Positions 1 to 9,551 of a stretch of DNA of 64,000 nucleotides are shown here, piece by piece. A program made the position numbers and the translations under genes. The DNA is from Bifidobacterium commune. GTDB lineage: Bacteria; Actinomycetota; Actinomycetes; Actinomycetales; Bifidobacteriaceae. Position 1 is the stretch's first letter; each line of letters opens with the position of its first letter. The stretch is from positions 834,867 to 898,866 of the forward strand of contig NZ_FMBL01000001.1 of NCBI RefSeq assembly GCF_900094885.1, given 5' to 3'. The notes beneath the pieces were generated by a model. That model saw nothing but the letters and a program-made list of their open reading frames with translations, did not search any database and had not been told where the DNA came from.

Positions 1-1717
1 GATCACCGACTTCGGCCACTGCGATGGTGAACGCACCTCGAGCCTTAACCTCCTCGATGGCGGAAATAACCTTGTTATGCAACACATTGCGGCCACGCGA
101 CGAAGGAACGATGACAACAACCGGCTCCCCTTCTTCGACAAGCGCGATAGGACCATGCTTGAGTTCCCCAGCGGCAAAGCCCTCGGTAAAGGTATATGCA
201 ATCTCTTTAAGTTTCAGTGCACCTTCCATTGCCACGGGATACCCCACATGACGCCCAAGGAAGAGGAACGACTTGGCATTGATCATCTTGCTTGCCGCAT
301 CATTGATACTCTCGGCCTCATGATCGAGCACCCATTGGATCTTTTCGGGCATTTGCTTGAGTTGATCAAGAATCTGATGGATTTCATCGCGGTAAAGCGT
401 GCACTTGACCTGGGCAAGATAAAGGCCGAGCAAGTAAGCCGCGACGATTTGGGCGACAAATGCTTTGGTAGAGGCCACGGCGATTTCTGGACCAGCATGA
501 GTGTAGAGCACCGCATCAGATTCTCGTGGAATCGTAGATCCCTGCGTATTGCAGATGGCAAGCACGCGAGAACCCTGCTCACGGGCATGGCGCAAAGCCA
601 TGAGCGTATCCATGGTCTCACCTGATTGCGAGATGGCAACAACAAGCGTACGCGGGGTGAGGATTGGGTCACGATAACGGAATTCGTGTGCAAGTTCGAT
701 CTCGACGGGAATACGAACCCAATGCTCAATGGCATACTTGGCAACCATGCCGGCATAACTAGCTGTTCCGCAGGCAACCACAATGATTTTATCAATCTGG
801 CGGAACGCCTCTGCATCAATGTGCACTTCATCTAGCTTGATTTCGCCGTCTTCATCAAAACGACCAATCAATGTATTGCGCACAGCTGAAGGATCCTCAT
901 GGATTTCCTTGTCCATGAAAGAATCCCAACCGCCTTTATCGGACGCGCTCGCATCCCAATCAATGGTGAATCGCTTGGGATTGTTGACCAAATTGCCATC
1001 GAAATCGGTAACAGTTACGCTATCTCCGGAAATGCAGACAGCCTTATCCTGATCGACTTCCATTGCCTCTTTGGTATACGCGACAAACGCCGCGACGTCT
1101 GAACCAAGGAAGTTTTCGCCATCTCCGAGACCTACGACAAGCGGCGAGTCATGACGCACGCCAACCACTATATCGGGTTGCCGAGCATCGACGGCGAGAA
1201 TGGTGAATGCACCTGTCAACATACGGGCCATGCGGCGCAAAGCCTCGAACAAATCCGGCTTACCGGTCTCGTCAATGACAATATTGGCAATCTTGCCCAG
1301 AAGTTTTGCAGCTACTTCAGTATCAGTCGCGGAAAGGAATGTATAACCTTCCGCTTGTAGATCGAGACGTAGGGTCCCAGCATTCTCGATGATGCCGTTA
1401 TGGATAATGGCAATCTTGCCATCTTCGCTGGTGTGCGGATGCGAGTTTATATCACTCGGTGCGCCATTGGTAGCCCAACGAGTATGACCGATGCCCACGG
1501 TCGCATCTGGCACGGGGATCCGTTTGATATCGGCCGCCAGATTGGACAGACGTCCGGATTTCTTACGTACGGCTACCCTCTGCATGCCCGGAGCCGCCAA
1601 CGCGACACCAGCAGAGTCATACCCTCTATATTCGAGGCGTTTCAGCCCCTGCATGCATACTTCCAGCGGTTTTCCGCAAGCTGTCTTGTTTCCCGCATAT
1701 CCAACAATTCCACACAT
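1..1717 (-). CDS. glmS: Glutamine--fructose-6-phosphate aminotransferase (3' end outside window)
   Basis: Makes glucosamine-6-phosphate from fructose-6-phosphate and glutamine, the first committed step towards UDP-GlcNAc for peptidoglycan. About 572 codons are visible; the C-terminus lies beyond base 1. The protein begins MCGIVGYAGN, so Cys2 becomes the N-terminal nucleophile of a class II glutamine amidotransferase domain. This is followed by the YRGYDSAG and HTRWATNG motifs. Two SIS sugar-isomerase domains follow, with ACGTASYAG and SQSGETMDT visible. The ATG at 1717 is fixed by the need for Cys at position 2. No clear Shine-Dalgarno precedes it, and the start codon lies in one arm of a short hairpin (1715-1733). 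Identity is very secure. Confidence 0.97.
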   Translation of the reverse strand, partial: MCGIVGYAGNKTACGKPLEVCMQGLKRLEYRGYDSAGVALAAPGMQRVAVRKKSGRLSNLAADIKRIPVPDATVGIGHTRWATNGAPSDINSHPHTSEDGKIAIIHNGIIENAGTLRLDLQAEGYTFLSATDTEVAAKLLGKIANIVIDETGKPDLFEALRRMARMLTGAFTILAVDARQPDIVVGVRHDSPLVVGLGDGENFLGSDVAAFVAYTKEAMEVDQDKAVCISGDSVTVTDFDGNLVNNPKRFTIDWDASASDKGGWDSFMDKEIHEDPSAVRNTLIGRFDEDGEIKLDEVHIDAEAFRQIDKIIVVACGTASYAGMVAKYAIEHWVRIPVEIELAHEFRYRDPILTPRTLVVAISQSGETMDTLMALRHAREQGSRVLAICNTQGSTIPRESDAVLYTHAGPEIAVASTKAFVAQIVAAYLLGLYLAQVKCTLYRDEIHQILDQLKQMPEKIQWVLDHEAESINDAASKMINAKSFLFLGRHVGYPVAMEGALKLKEIAYTFTEGFAAGELKHGPIALVEEGEPVVVIVPSSRGRNVLHNKVISAIEEVKARGAFTIAVAEVGD

Positions 1718-1733
1718 AAACTATGAGTTTATG
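1715..1733 (-). promoter_or_regulatory. Hairpin covering the glmS start codon
   Basis: A 7-bp perfect inverted repeat (CATAAAC / GTTTATG, 5-nt loop) ends exactly in the glmS ATG, so the start codon would be paired in the folded mRNA. No ribosome-binding site is evident. A regulatory role is inference. Confidence 0.35.
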
Positions 1734-1792
1734 CGAAACCCCGCCCAGCCCACAACAACCTGACAAAAGTTTCGCTAACTGCCCACATACCA

Positions 1793-2653
1793 CTACAGCA
1801 CGTGGCTCAGGAAGTCTTGGAAACGAGGTTCCTGCGGATGTTCGATGATTTCGGCACCGCCGTGCTCAACAACGACTCCGCCGTCCATAAAGACGATCTG
1901 ATCAGCCACTTCACGGGCGAACCCAATCTCATGGGTCACTACAATCATCGTCATGCCGGCATCTGCCAGCGAGCGCATGACAGCAAGCACTTCCCCCACC
2001 AGTTCCGGATCAAGGGCGGAAGTCGGCTCGTCGAAGAGCATAATCTTCGGTTTCATCGCCAAGGCGCGAGCAATGGCTACCCGCTGCTGCTGCCCGCCTG
2101 AAAGCTGCATGGGATAATAATTCGCTCTGTCACCCATACCAACACGCTCGAGCTCCTTTAAGGCCTCTTCGCGAGCCTGCTTTTTGGGCACTTTGGCGAC
2201 ATGAACCGGCGCTTCCATTACGTTTTGCAAAACAGTACGATGCGGGAAAAGATTGAAACGCTGGAACACCATACCCAGCTTTTCGCGCTGTCGAGCCATT
2301 TCTTTGTCATTCAAGGTTTGCAGCACATCCTCACCTGCCCGGTTGACATGTTTATAGCCGATGAGCTCGCCATCGACCTCGATGCTGCCCCCGGTCAGGG
2401 TCTCAAGTTGGTTGATAAGCCGCAGGAATGTAGATTTGCCGGAACCAGAAGGGCCAAGGATGACGGTGACTGTTCCAGGCATCACCTCCATGTCGATGCC
2501 CTTGAGCACGTGCAAATCGCCGAACGCCTTGTGTACCTGAGTTGCTTTGACAGCTGGTACAGTGTTCGAAACGGGATTCCCGACACTTTTCTGCTTTTCA
2601 CTCGGGGACATGGCTGCAGGTAAATCATTAATCGTGGTGGTGTTCTTTTCCAT
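1793..2653 (-). CDS. Polar amino-acid ABC transporter, ATP-binding protein
   Basis: ATPase of a polar amino-acid (HisP/GlnQ class) importer, 286 aa. An N-terminal extension of about 35 residues precedes the nucleotide-binding domain. Visible motifs are Walker [10 protein letters not shown], the Q-loop in [10 protein letters not shown], signature [10 protein letters not shown], Walker B IMLFDEP and the switch histidine in VVTHEIGFA. The ATG at 2653 follows GAGGG at a suitable distance. It is the last gene of a three-gene minus-strand operon (binding protein, permease, ATPase), 12 bp behind the permease. The substrate cannot be read from sequence; glutamine, glutamate, cystine or arginine are the usual candidates for this class. 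Confidence 0.93.
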   Translation of the reverse strand: MEKNTTTINDLPAAMSPSEKQKSVGNPVSNTVPAVKATQVHKAFGDLHVLKGIDMEVMPGTVTVILGPSGSGKSTFLRLINQLETLTGGSIEVDGELIGYKHVNRAGEDVLQTLNDKEMARQREKLGMVFQRFNLFPHRTVLQNVMEAPVHVAKVPKKQAREEALKELERVGMGDRANYYPMQLSGGQQQRVAIARALAMKPKIMLFDEPTSALDPELVGEVLAVMRSLADAGMTMIVVTHEIGFAREVADQIVFMDGGVVVEHGGAEIIEHPQEPRFQDFLSHVL

Positions 2654-2665
2654 GTTTCAGCCCTC

Positions 2666-3652
2666 TTATGCGTTGAGTCCAAGAAATGTGGCCTTGACAA
2701 CTTTTGAATCGTTTTTTGCAACGGATTGCCCATCCTCATCGCCATCATCCGCCGGCGCGTGAGCCCCGGAACCTTCGTTAAAGCCCTTACCAAAGTACTT
2801 CTCAAGTCGTGACTGCACAATCATCAACACAGAAGTAATCACCAAATACCAGAAGCATGCCACAATCAGCAACGGAATCGGCTTATAGATGCGACTTGCA
2901 ATCGCATTCGTCGCGAACTGAATCTCAAGGCTGAAGGGCACCGCAGAAACCAACGAGGTAGTTTTGAGCATACTGATAACCTCATTGCCTGTCGGCGGAA
3001 CAATGATGCGCATGGCCTGTGGAAGAATCACACGACGCATAATCAATGTACGAGACATACCAAGCGCTTCAGCCGCCTCACCCTGCCCCGGATCGACAGC
3101 TTCAAGCCCCGCACGTACGATTTCAGCGAGATATGCCGACTCGTTGAACGCCAAGCCGATCATCGCCGCAAGGAAGCCTTGGGCTATCAGTTTATTGAGC
3201 TGTTCGGTGCTCATTTGCCAGAAACTGATGTCGGTAAACGGAATCCCGAGCGAGATCGTCGGTATCAGCACTGAGAAAAGACCCCAGAACACCAGCTGAG
3301 TATATACAGGGGTACCACGGAAAAACCAAATCCAAAACCAGCTAACCCCACGCAGCACAGGATTGACCGATTGACGCATCACTGCCAAAATCACGGCCAG
3401 AACTATGGCGATGAACATGGAGGTAACCGTAAGGATAATCGTCCAGCCGATACCGCTGAGCACATGCTCATTGAAAAGGTATTTCCAAACGGTCGGCCAA
3501 TCGAATTTCTCATTGCTAACCATACCATGCACGAGCATCACTACGAGGAACGCAACGATGATGGCCGCAATAAGCGAGCCCGGACGGCGCACTGGTTTGG
3601 CATGAATCCGATTCGGGATACCAAGCCCATCCGATTGACTGCAGCGTGCCAT
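2666..3652 (-). CDS. Polar amino-acid ABC transporter, permease
   Basis: Integral membrane permease of the HisM/GlnP family, about 328 aa. It has an N-terminal helix near residues 25-50 and further helices after residue 65. The EAA loop carries EAAEALGMS, the contact site for the ATPase. The C-terminal 40 residues are hydrophilic. I chose the ATG at 3652 because AAGG lies 6 nt upstream; an in-frame ATG at 3685 would add 11 residues with no good binding site. It lies between the ATPase gene and the substrate-binding lipoprotein gene and belongs to the same importer. Confidence 0.92.
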   Translation of the reverse strand: MARCSQSDGLGIPNRIHAKPVRRPGSLIAAIIVAFLVVMLVHGMVSNEKFDWPTVWKYLFNEHVLSGIGWTIILTVTSMFIAIVLAVILAVMRQSVNPVLRGVSWFWIWFFRGTPVYTQLVFWGLFSVLIPTISLGIPFTDISFWQMSTEQLNKLIAQGFLAAMIGLAFNESAYLAEIVRAGLEAVDPGQGEAAEALGMSRTLIMRRVILPQAMRIIVPPTGNEVISMLKTTSLVSAVPFSLEIQFATNAIASRIYKPIPLLIVACFWYLVITSVLMIVQSRLEKYFGKGFNEGSGAHAPADDGDEDGQSVAKNDSKVVKATFLGLNA

Positions 3653-3868
3653 AGCGCACCTTTCTTTGCTTCTGAAGCGTGACATATCCGTCTTTTTCTA
3701 TCCGTCAGGTGTATCTCTCAACAGAATTTATTTGTATATTATACTTCAGTGCGCATAATCGCACCTGACATCTCATTCAAGGCCGCACTGCAGTCACCGC
3801 TAGATACACAAGCTAACTGCACAGCACGAGACCTCACAAAACACATAGTGTGACGCAAACAATGAAAA

Positions 3869-3903
3869 GGTCTGGTCGCTGCCCAAACAACACCGACCAG
3901 ACC
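3869..3903 (-). terminator. Intra-operon terminator behind the binding-protein gene
   Basis: A 10-bp perfect stem (GGTCTGGTCG / CGACCAGACC) is followed on the minus strand by TTTTC. It lies 20 bp behind the substrate-binding gene and before the permease, so it probably limits permease/ATPase transcription relative to the binding protein. Confidence 0.8.
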
Positions 3904-3923
3904 TCTGCACTGACCATCACATC

Positions 3924-4859
3924 TTATTTGATGTCGGTATAGTCGTTGATCTTGGCTTGCTTAACAGCGCCAGCTTCGTTACCCCAAGACTTAAGAATCT
4001 TGGCATAGGTGCCGTCATCCATAAGTTTCTGCAGTGCAGCCCGCACAGCCCCGGCCGTCTGCATGTCACCTTTCTGAACCACCACGGCCTCTGGAGTCAT
4101 GTTGAAAGCCTTACCCATAAGCTCCAGCTGATTGCCGTTCTGTTTGACGGCATAACCGGAAACAGTCGAATCAGCGCAGAAGGCATCAGCCTTTCCAGTA
4201 GCGACATTGGTCGCGACCACAGTCTGTTCCTTCATCGGTTGAATTTCGATGGCCTTCTTACCGGCCGCGACACACTGGGAATTTAGATCTTTAACCGTCG
4301 TTTCATGCACGGTACTGGTCTGTACCGCCACGGTATGACCACACAGGTTGTCAACCGTCAACTTCTTCGGGTTGCCCTTCTGAACCACAAAGGACGCCCC
4401 AATGTTGAGGAAGGACACGAACTCAGCGGCATCCTTTCGAGACTGGTTCATGGTGAATCCGGAAATGCCGACATCATACTTCGAACCAATGCCCGGCATG
4501 ATGGAGTCGAAATCAGCAGCGGTCGGGTCGAACTTCAAACCGAAAACGGCCGAGAGGGCCTTGGCGACATCCATGTCATAGCCGATCGGCGTCTTACCGT
4601 CCTTGTCAAGGAACTCAGCAGGAGCGTAATCAGGTGAGACACCGACGGTAAATTTGCCGTCCTTTTTTATAGAATCAGGCAGCATCGCGGCAATCTTGTC
4701 GTCCTTCTTCACGCTATCGACAATCGATGCATTGCCCTTAGGCGATGCACTTTCATCAGTTTCGTCAGTGGTTCCGCAAGCAGACAAGCCCGCAACCATT
4801 GCAGTGGAGCAAACCCCTACCAGAACACTTTTGACCAGTTTTGAAATTCCCAAAGACAT
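3924..4859 (-). CDS. Polar amino-acid ABC transporter, substrate-binding lipoprotein
   Basis: Family 3 extracellular solute-binding protein of 311 aa that delivers an amino acid to the adjacent permease. It has a lipoprotein signal peptide with lipobox LSAC (Cys about residue 28), a short acidic linker, then the bilobed SBP_bac_3 domain, with FTVGVSPDYAP and IGYDMDVAKAL typical of the first strand and helix. The ATG at 4859 is preceded by GGAGAGG. It is first in a minus-strand operon. A 6-bp hairpin lies directly upstream of the ribosome-binding site. Specificity is not determinable by eye. Confidence 0.93.
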   Translation of the reverse strand: MSLGISKLVKSVLVGVCSTAMVAGLSACGTTDETDESASPKGNASIVDSVKKDDKIAAMLPDSIKKDGKFTVGVSPDYAPAEFLDKDGKTPIGYDMDVAKALSAVFGLKFDPTAADFDSIMPGIGSKYDVGISGFTMNQSRKDAAEFVSFLNIGASFVVQKGNPKKLTVDNLCGHTVAVQTSTVHETTVKDLNSQCVAAGKKAIEIQPMKEQTVVATNVATGKADAFCADSTVSGYAVKQNGNQLELMGKAFNMTPEAVVVQKGDMQTAGAVRAALQKLMDDGTYAKILKSWGNEAGAVKQAKINDYTDIK

Positions 4860-4873
4860 TTTTCGTCCTCTCC

Positions 4874-4891
4874 GGAACGACTAACCGTTCC
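4874..4891 (-). promoter_or_regulatory. Leader hairpin abutting the ribosome-binding site
   Basis: GGAACG / CGTTCC with a 6-nt loop, directly followed on the minus strand by the GGAGAGG ribosome-binding site of the binding-protein gene. It may affect translation; no known riboswitch or T-box motif is visible around it. Confidence 0.3.
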
Positions 4892-5213
4892 ATCCGCTAT
4901 TCACATTTTGCATATTATTCCTATTTCTGCATTTATACAATTAGCCGTCTCACTTGCCGGACAACTGACAGTCGAATTACAGCCCAGCCACAAGCATCAT
5001 CGACTTGCCTTTACAAACCACATACCATTCGCACGAAGAAACACGTACCATCAGGACCGTTCATTAAGTTGCGAGAAAAAGCAATCCGACGAATAATTGC
5101 TCAAGCTTTGACAGTTTGGCGGACATTCGACAAGACCCATTCAAGAAACAAACCGGAGTCGGCCCTCAGTAATATATAGCTGTCCGTTGCCAGCCGCGAA
5201 CATATCGGACAAT
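4892..5213. other. Intergenic region, no gene seen
   Basis: About 320 bp, AT-rich near 4900-4940, between smpB and the transporter operon. It must hold the operon promoter. I see no convincing ORF, RNA gene or terminator. Confidence 0.5.
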
Positions 5214-5693
5214 CTAGCGCACAAGCTTGTTTTCATAACGCATAGCGCGAAGAGCTTCGCGCTTATCTTCCGCTTCTCGCAGCGCTTGGCGCTTATCATA
5301 TTCCTTCTTGCCGCGAGCAAGTGCAATCTCGACTTTAACTCGACCATTCTTAAAATAAAGGCTCAGCGGAACGATGGTGTATCCCTTCGCCTCAATCTGC
5401 CGTTCCAGCTTGGCGATTTGAGCAGAGTGGAGCAAGAGCTTTCGTTTACGCTTGGGGGCATGGTTATTCCATGTTCCGTTGAGGTATTCAGGAATGTTTG
5501 CCCCTTCGAGCCACATTTCACCCTTACGATCAATAGAAACGAACGATTCGACAAGCGAGGCACGACCCTCTCGAAGCGATTTGACCTCGGTACCGGTGAG
5601 GACCAATCCCGCCTCATAATGATCTTCGATCGAATAGTTGTGACGCGCTTTACGATTCTGTGCAATAAGTTGCGTACCCTGTTCCTTCGCCAT
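5214..5693 (-). CDS. smpB: SsrA-binding protein SmpB
   Basis: Binds tmRNA and delivers it to stalled ribosomes for trans-translation. It is 159 aa, the usual length. The conserved core [21 protein letters not shown] is near the N-terminus, and a basic tail ([18 protein letters not shown]) ends the protein. The ATG at 5693 follows a GAGGG-type site. It lies downstream of the CHAP hydrolase gene and closes the prfB-ftsE-ftsX block, an arrangement seen in other actinobacteria. Identity is secure. Confidence 0.97.
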   Translation of the reverse strand: MAKEQGTQLIAQNRKARHNYSIEDHYEAGLVLTGTEVKSLREGRASLVESFVSIDRKGEMWLEGANIPEYLNGTWNNHAPKRKRKLLLHSAQIAKLERQIEAKGYTIVPLSLYFKNGRVKVEIALARGKKEYDKRQALREAEDKREALRAMRYENKLVR

Positions 5694-5736
5694 GCCTGCC
5701 CTCGTTTCCTCAATTCCTAAGATATGCCCGACGATA

Positions 5737-5775
5737 GCATAAACGCGCCACCCAAACGGGAAGGCGCGTTTATGC
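5737..5775 (-). terminator. Strong hairpin between the CHAP gene and smpB
   Basis: A perfect 13-bp inverted repeat (GCATAAACGCGCC / GGCGCGTTTATGC) lies 40 bp behind the CHAP gene. It has no long U-tract, so it may be a partial terminator or an RNA-processing hairpin. Confidence 0.6.
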
Positions 5776-5815
5776 CTGCTTCTATCGACACTGAATCAAA
5801 TCCTGTACCCACATA

Positions 5816-7207
5816 TCAGTAGATATATTCATAAGCGCTCGAAGCTGCGATGACCTCGTAATGCGGAAAATCAGGGAATCCCGTTCCACCTTCGGAAATC
5901 ATCATCGTTCCACCATTAATGGCCTCAACAACAGCTACATGGCCGTATGCTCTGTGAGCATTCCAATGACCGCCGACACTCTGTCCTCGAGCAAACACGA
6001 CAACCGCTCCGACAGCTGGGGTCCTTCCGACCGACCAACCCATGCTCCGCGCAGTATTCGCCCAATCACCACCATTACCCATACGACCAGTCACCGGTTT
6101 GCCGAGTGCGTTCCTGCGCATCCAAGCCCACAAAGTGCATTGTTTGGGAGGATACGGTGCTGCTCCACCACTCGAACCACCGCCACCAGTGGACGGTTTC
6201 GAAGGAGCAGGTGCAGGAGTTGGTGTACCTTTGCCTCCTGAGGAATTCGAGGAAGAACCGTTCGAAGGCTTACTCCACGTCTGCCCGCCGTTGGAATGCG
6301 CATTGTAATTCTTGTTAGCTGCAACAATGGCTGCCTGAGCTTGAGCATCGATTTGCGCCTTGAGCGAGACCATCTGCACGGCCGCCCTTGCAGAATCAGT
6401 CGTCAGCTGACTCTTCTGGCTTTCCAGATAGTTGCGCTGGCTGACACCCTGGTCAAGCAAAGTTTGCAAACTGTTCTGCTTAGCTTGCGCCGTCTGTGCC
6501 GCCTGTTGCGCAGCAGCTGCATTATTGTCAGCCTCGACTTTGAGTTTGGAAATCTGAGCTTCAATGGCTTCCAGCCGCTGCTTACGATTCATTGAAGAGT
6601 TGAGCGTGTTGGCGTCCTCATCCGCAGCATTGACCTCACTGCGTTTGACGGCGGCCTGAGACTGCAACTTATCAACGAAATCCTGGGTTGTGGAAGATTT
6701 GGTAACCACATCCATAACCTGCGTGGCTTGTGTGGCATGGAAACCATCACGGGCTACCTGAGCAACACCGGCCTTAGCATCGTCATAATCCGCACCGGTC
6801 TGCTCAATCTTGGCCTGCAGATCTTGCTTATCTTTTATAGCTGCGTTAAGCCGCTCAGTGGCCGACTGTGCGGCGGTCTGAGCTTGCGTCGCGCTGTCTT
6901 GCGCATCGGATGCGGCTTGCTGAGCCGCGGGAATCTGATTATCAGTCAGATCGTTGAGCTGGATGATTTTATTGGCCAAATCCGCATTTACACCAGCCAA
7001 CTGGTTACGCAAATTATTGGCTTCCTGTTGCTTCTGTCGATAGTCGCCCCATGTAACGGCCTCGGCCTTCTCCGGATTGGTCACAAATACCAGCGCGACA
7101 GAAGTAAACATCACGGAGAATGCAACTACCATGCCCACTACTGTACGTACTCGTTGGGCGACTTTTAACACAACAAAACCTTTCATTAGACGTTGCAATG
7201 GTGTCAT
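5816..7207 (-). CDS. Secreted coiled-coil CHAP-domain peptidoglycan hydrolase
   Basis: Probable septal cell-wall hydrolase controlled by FtsEX, comparable in architecture to PcsB. It is 463 aa. An N-terminal signal/anchor segment (about residues 20-50, AEA at its end) is followed by a long Ala/Gln-rich coiled coil (about 55-290), a Ser/Gly/Pro linker and a C-terminal CHAP domain (about 350-463). Catalytic candidates are Cys in KQCTLWAW (about residue 352) and His in YGHVAVVE (about 422). It lies directly downstream of ftsX, which supports the role. The ATG at 7207 has no good ribosome-binding site; an internal ATG at 7186 is an alternative start. Confidence 0.9.
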   Translation of the reverse strand: MTPLQRLMKGFVVLKVAQRVRTVVGMVVAFSVMFTSVALVFVTNPEKAEAVTWGDYRQKQQEANNLRNQLAGVNADLANKIIQLNDLTDNQIPAAQQAASDAQDSATQAQTAAQSATERLNAAIKDKQDLQAKIEQTGADYDDAKAGVAQVARDGFHATQATQVMDVVTKSSTTQDFVDKLQSQAAVKRSEVNAADEDANTLNSSMNRKQRLEAIEAQISKLKVEADNNAAAAQQAAQTAQAKQNSLQTLLDQGVSQRNYLESQKSQLTTDSARAAVQMVSLKAQIDAQAQAAIVAANKNYNAHSNGGQTWSKPSNGSSSNSSGGKGTPTPAPAPSKPSTGGGGSSGGAAPYPPKQCTLWAWMRRNALGKPVTGRMGNGGDWANTARSMGWSVGRTPAVGAVVVFARGQSVGGHWNAHRAYGHVAVVEAINGGTMMISEGGTGFPDFPHYEVIAASSAYEYIY

Positions 7208-7257
7208 TGTAACAGACTCACATCAAGAGTCCCTGAGAACATCTGAACCCGATAGGT

Positions 7258-8181
7258 TCAAACCTGCAGGTATCTGCGCAGCGAAAGCGTGGAAACGAAT
7301 GCCGAAAGTAGCATGGAACCAGCAACCAACGCCGGAGCCATCAACCACACGGTTTTCTGATTAATGAACGGCATCCATTGCACGGTTTGGGCCAGCCAAT
7401 CGGTTATGAACAGTTTAACGATAGCGCTAAGCGCCGCACACGACAGCAGCGATCCCAGGAATGAAGCCAGCACACCCTCGAGAATGAAGGGCAGACGAAT
7501 CGTCCAGTTGGATGCACCGACGAGGCGCATGATTTCCGTTTCGTTTTTCCTGCTCGCAGCACTCATTCGTATGGTGATACCCGTCAACAGAACAGCAACG
7601 ACGACCATTACCGCAGCCAGCACCAACGTGATGGCTGTTCCTTTATTGAGTATTGCGAACACGGGATCAAAAATCTGACGCTGATCAAGAACCTCTTCAA
7701 CCCCTTGGCTGCCAGTGAGAGTTTCCGATACCTCTTGGTACTTGGTCGGATCTTTGAGTTTCAGTCTCAGCGAATCCTGCATATCAGCAGCCGTCAAAGT
7801 CCGTCCCTGATAAATCCCATTGGGATATTGCTTCAAAAATGTGTTCTTGTAAAAGTCTTCGCGACTCTCGTACGTGATTTTGTCGACCACATTATGAAGA
7901 TTGTCATGAATCTTCTCTTCGAGCTGGACGATTTCCTGCTGAGTCGGAGCCTTGCCGACAGAGCAATTGGCTGCCTGACTTGTACCATCAGGGCAAAGCC
8001 AGACCACAACTTCGACCTCTTTGTACCAATCCCCTTTCGCTTTTGTAATCTGCGCCTGCATCAGACCGGACGCACCGATGAAAAGGAAGGAGATGAAAGT
8101 CACCAGCAACACCGAAAAAATCATCGAGACATTCTGCTTCAAACTCGTCCATGTCTCGGAAAGAATAAACCGCGCTCTCAC
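7258..8181 (-). CDS. ftsX: Cell-division protein FtsX
   Basis: Permease-like partner of FtsE that passes ATPase signals across the membrane to a cell-wall hydrolase. It is 307 aa. There is one N-terminal helix (about 20-45), an extracellular domain with two cysteines ([13 protein letters not shown]), and three C-terminal helices in the FtsX/MacB-type domain, including [20 protein letters not shown]. Its start overlaps the ftsE stop by 4 bp, indicating translational coupling. The CHAP hydrolase follows 50 bp downstream. Confidence 0.95.
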   Translation of the reverse strand: MRARFILSETWTSLKQNVSMIFSVLLVTFISFLFIGASGLMQAQITKAKGDWYKEVEVVVWLCPDGTSQAANCSVGKAPTQQEIVQLEEKIHDNLHNVVDKITYESREDFYKNTFLKQYPNGIYQGRTLTAADMQDSLRLKLKDPTKYQEVSETLTGSQGVEEVLDQRQIFDPVFAILNKGTAITLVLAAVMVVVAVLLTGITIRMSAASRKNETEIMRLVGASNWTIRLPFILEGVLASFLGSLLSCAALSAIVKLFITDWLAQTVQWMPFINQKTVWLMAPALVAGSMLLSAFVSTLSLRRYLQV

Positions 8182-9455
8182 TTGCTTTCCCCTTTGGCTT
8201 CTCCGTTATCAGAAGATTGACCATCGGCATTGCGCCGACTACCTCTATTGCTATCACTTGATTGAGTTGCCGTTCTTTTCGGAGGAATCGGCGGTGAAGG
8301 TATATCTGAAACATTGGTCTTTGCAGCGGACTTGCTGTTTATTTCGGGCTTAGCAGCATCCTGATTATGACCATGCTGATCCGTTTTTGATGTTGAGGTC
8401 TTTGGGGACTCTGGTTCAGAGTCATGAGCACTGACCAGCTCTTCATTGGTCAGTCCTTTACCCCAGGTCATCGTGGTTTCGGCAGACTGGAATGCCTCAC
8501 CATACCGCCCTGTTCTCCCTGAATGCACGGCATTGGCCAAGCGGGCGATCCCCTCGTTCTCACCGGTTCCATTGACCACAGCATTCGCAACGGCATCCAT
8601 AGCCCGTTCCACGACAGTGGAACGATTGCTAGTGGGTCGCTTAGGAACATCAGTCGTCTCTGACGGAACAGTCTCGGCATCTTCTTGTGATCGCTTAAAT
8701 TTGCCCTCGTCGGATTCAATGACTTGCTTGGCTTTAGACTCCACTTCGGCATCCGGGAAGTATTTCGACGAATCGTAACTGCCCTTTGCCTCATCACGTA
8801 CGATGTTGCCTGTATGCAGCTCGACCACTCTCTTACGCATGGAATTGACGATTTCTTCGTTGTGTGTCGCCATGAGGATGGTGGTGCCGGTGCGATTGAT
8901 GGCGTCCAAAACTTCCATAATACCTAAGGAAGTGGTCGGATCCAAGTTACCAGTGGGCTCATCTGCCAAAATAATCTGTGGATGGTTCACATATGCACGA
9001 GCAATGGCCACACGCTGGGCCTCACCGCCGGAAAGCTCGTGCGGATAATTATTCTCTTTGCCCGTGAGCCCGACTGTTTCAAGCACTCTGGGCACCAACG
9101 TCTTAATGGTCGAACGTCGGGTTCCGATAACTTCCAAAGCAAAAGCGACATTCTGCCAGACCGTTTTGTTGTTCAACAATTTGTAGTCTTGGAAAATGAA
9201 GCCGATGGAACGCCGATACTGTGGAATTTGACGGGTTGTAAGACGTCGCAGATCGTTACCGGCCACACGGATTTCACCATCGGTGGCCTCCTCTTCACGG
9301 AGGAGCAAGCTCAGCAACGTCGTTTTGCCTGAGCCGGAGGCGCCTACAAGAAACACAAAATCGCCGCGCTCAATATCCAGACTGATGTTGTCAAGAGCCG
9401 GCCGCGTGCCTTTGGGATAGATCTTCGAGACCTCATCCAATGTAATCAACGCCAT
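8178..9455 (-). CDS. ftsE: Cell-division ATP-binding protein FtsE with long C-terminal extension
   Basis: ABC ATPase of the FtsEX divisome complex. The first 230 residues are a complete FtsE: Walker [11 protein letters not shown]-loop FIFQDYKLL, signature [10 protein letters not shown], Walker [12 protein letters not shown], and H-loop MATHNEEIV. FtsE is normally about 220-230 aa; here a further 195 residues follow. They are mostly polar and probably disordered (Ser, Thr, Pro, Lys, Glu rich), with one possible amphipathic helix around [14 protein letters not shown] and a basic end. The gene overlaps ftsX by 4 bp and lies 97 bp behind prfB. The role of the tail is unknown. Confidence 0.95.
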   Translation of the reverse strand: MALITLDEVSKIYPKGTRPALDNISLDIERGDFVFLVGASGSGKTTLLSLLLREEEATDGEIRVAGNDLRRLTTRQIPQYRRSIGFIFQDYKLLNNKTVWQNVAFALEVIGTRRSTIKTLVPRVLETVGLTGKENNYPHELSGGEAQRVAIARAYVNHPQIILADEPTGNLDPTTSLGIMEVLDAINRTGTTILMATHNEEIVNSMRKRVVELHTGNIVRDEAKGSYDSSKYFPDAEVESKAKQVIESDEGKFKRSQEDAETVPSETTDVPKRPTSNRSTVVERAMDAVANAVVNGTGENEGIARLANAVHSGRTGRYGEAFQSAETTMTWGKGLTNEELVSAHDSEPESPKTSTSKTDQHGHNQDAAKPEINSKSAAKTNVSDIPSPPIPPKRTATQSSDSNRGSRRNADGQSSDNGEAKGESK

Positions 9456-9551
9456 ATTGCCGTTTCCTTACTGCTTTCGAGTGTGTTCAAATATATTGAC
9501 ATAGTATCTTTTGCAGTCTGACAAAATGCGAAGGCATTCCACCAAACCTCA

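Noticed and set aside
1718-1792. glmS ribozyme
   Set aside because: The region upstream of glmS is only 75 bp to the next gene, far too short, and no core motif is seen.
4860-5213. T-box or amino-acid riboswitch before the amino-acid transporter
   Set aside because: No T-box sequence (AGGGTGG..ACCGCG) and no other riboswitch core could be recognised; only a short hairpin is present.
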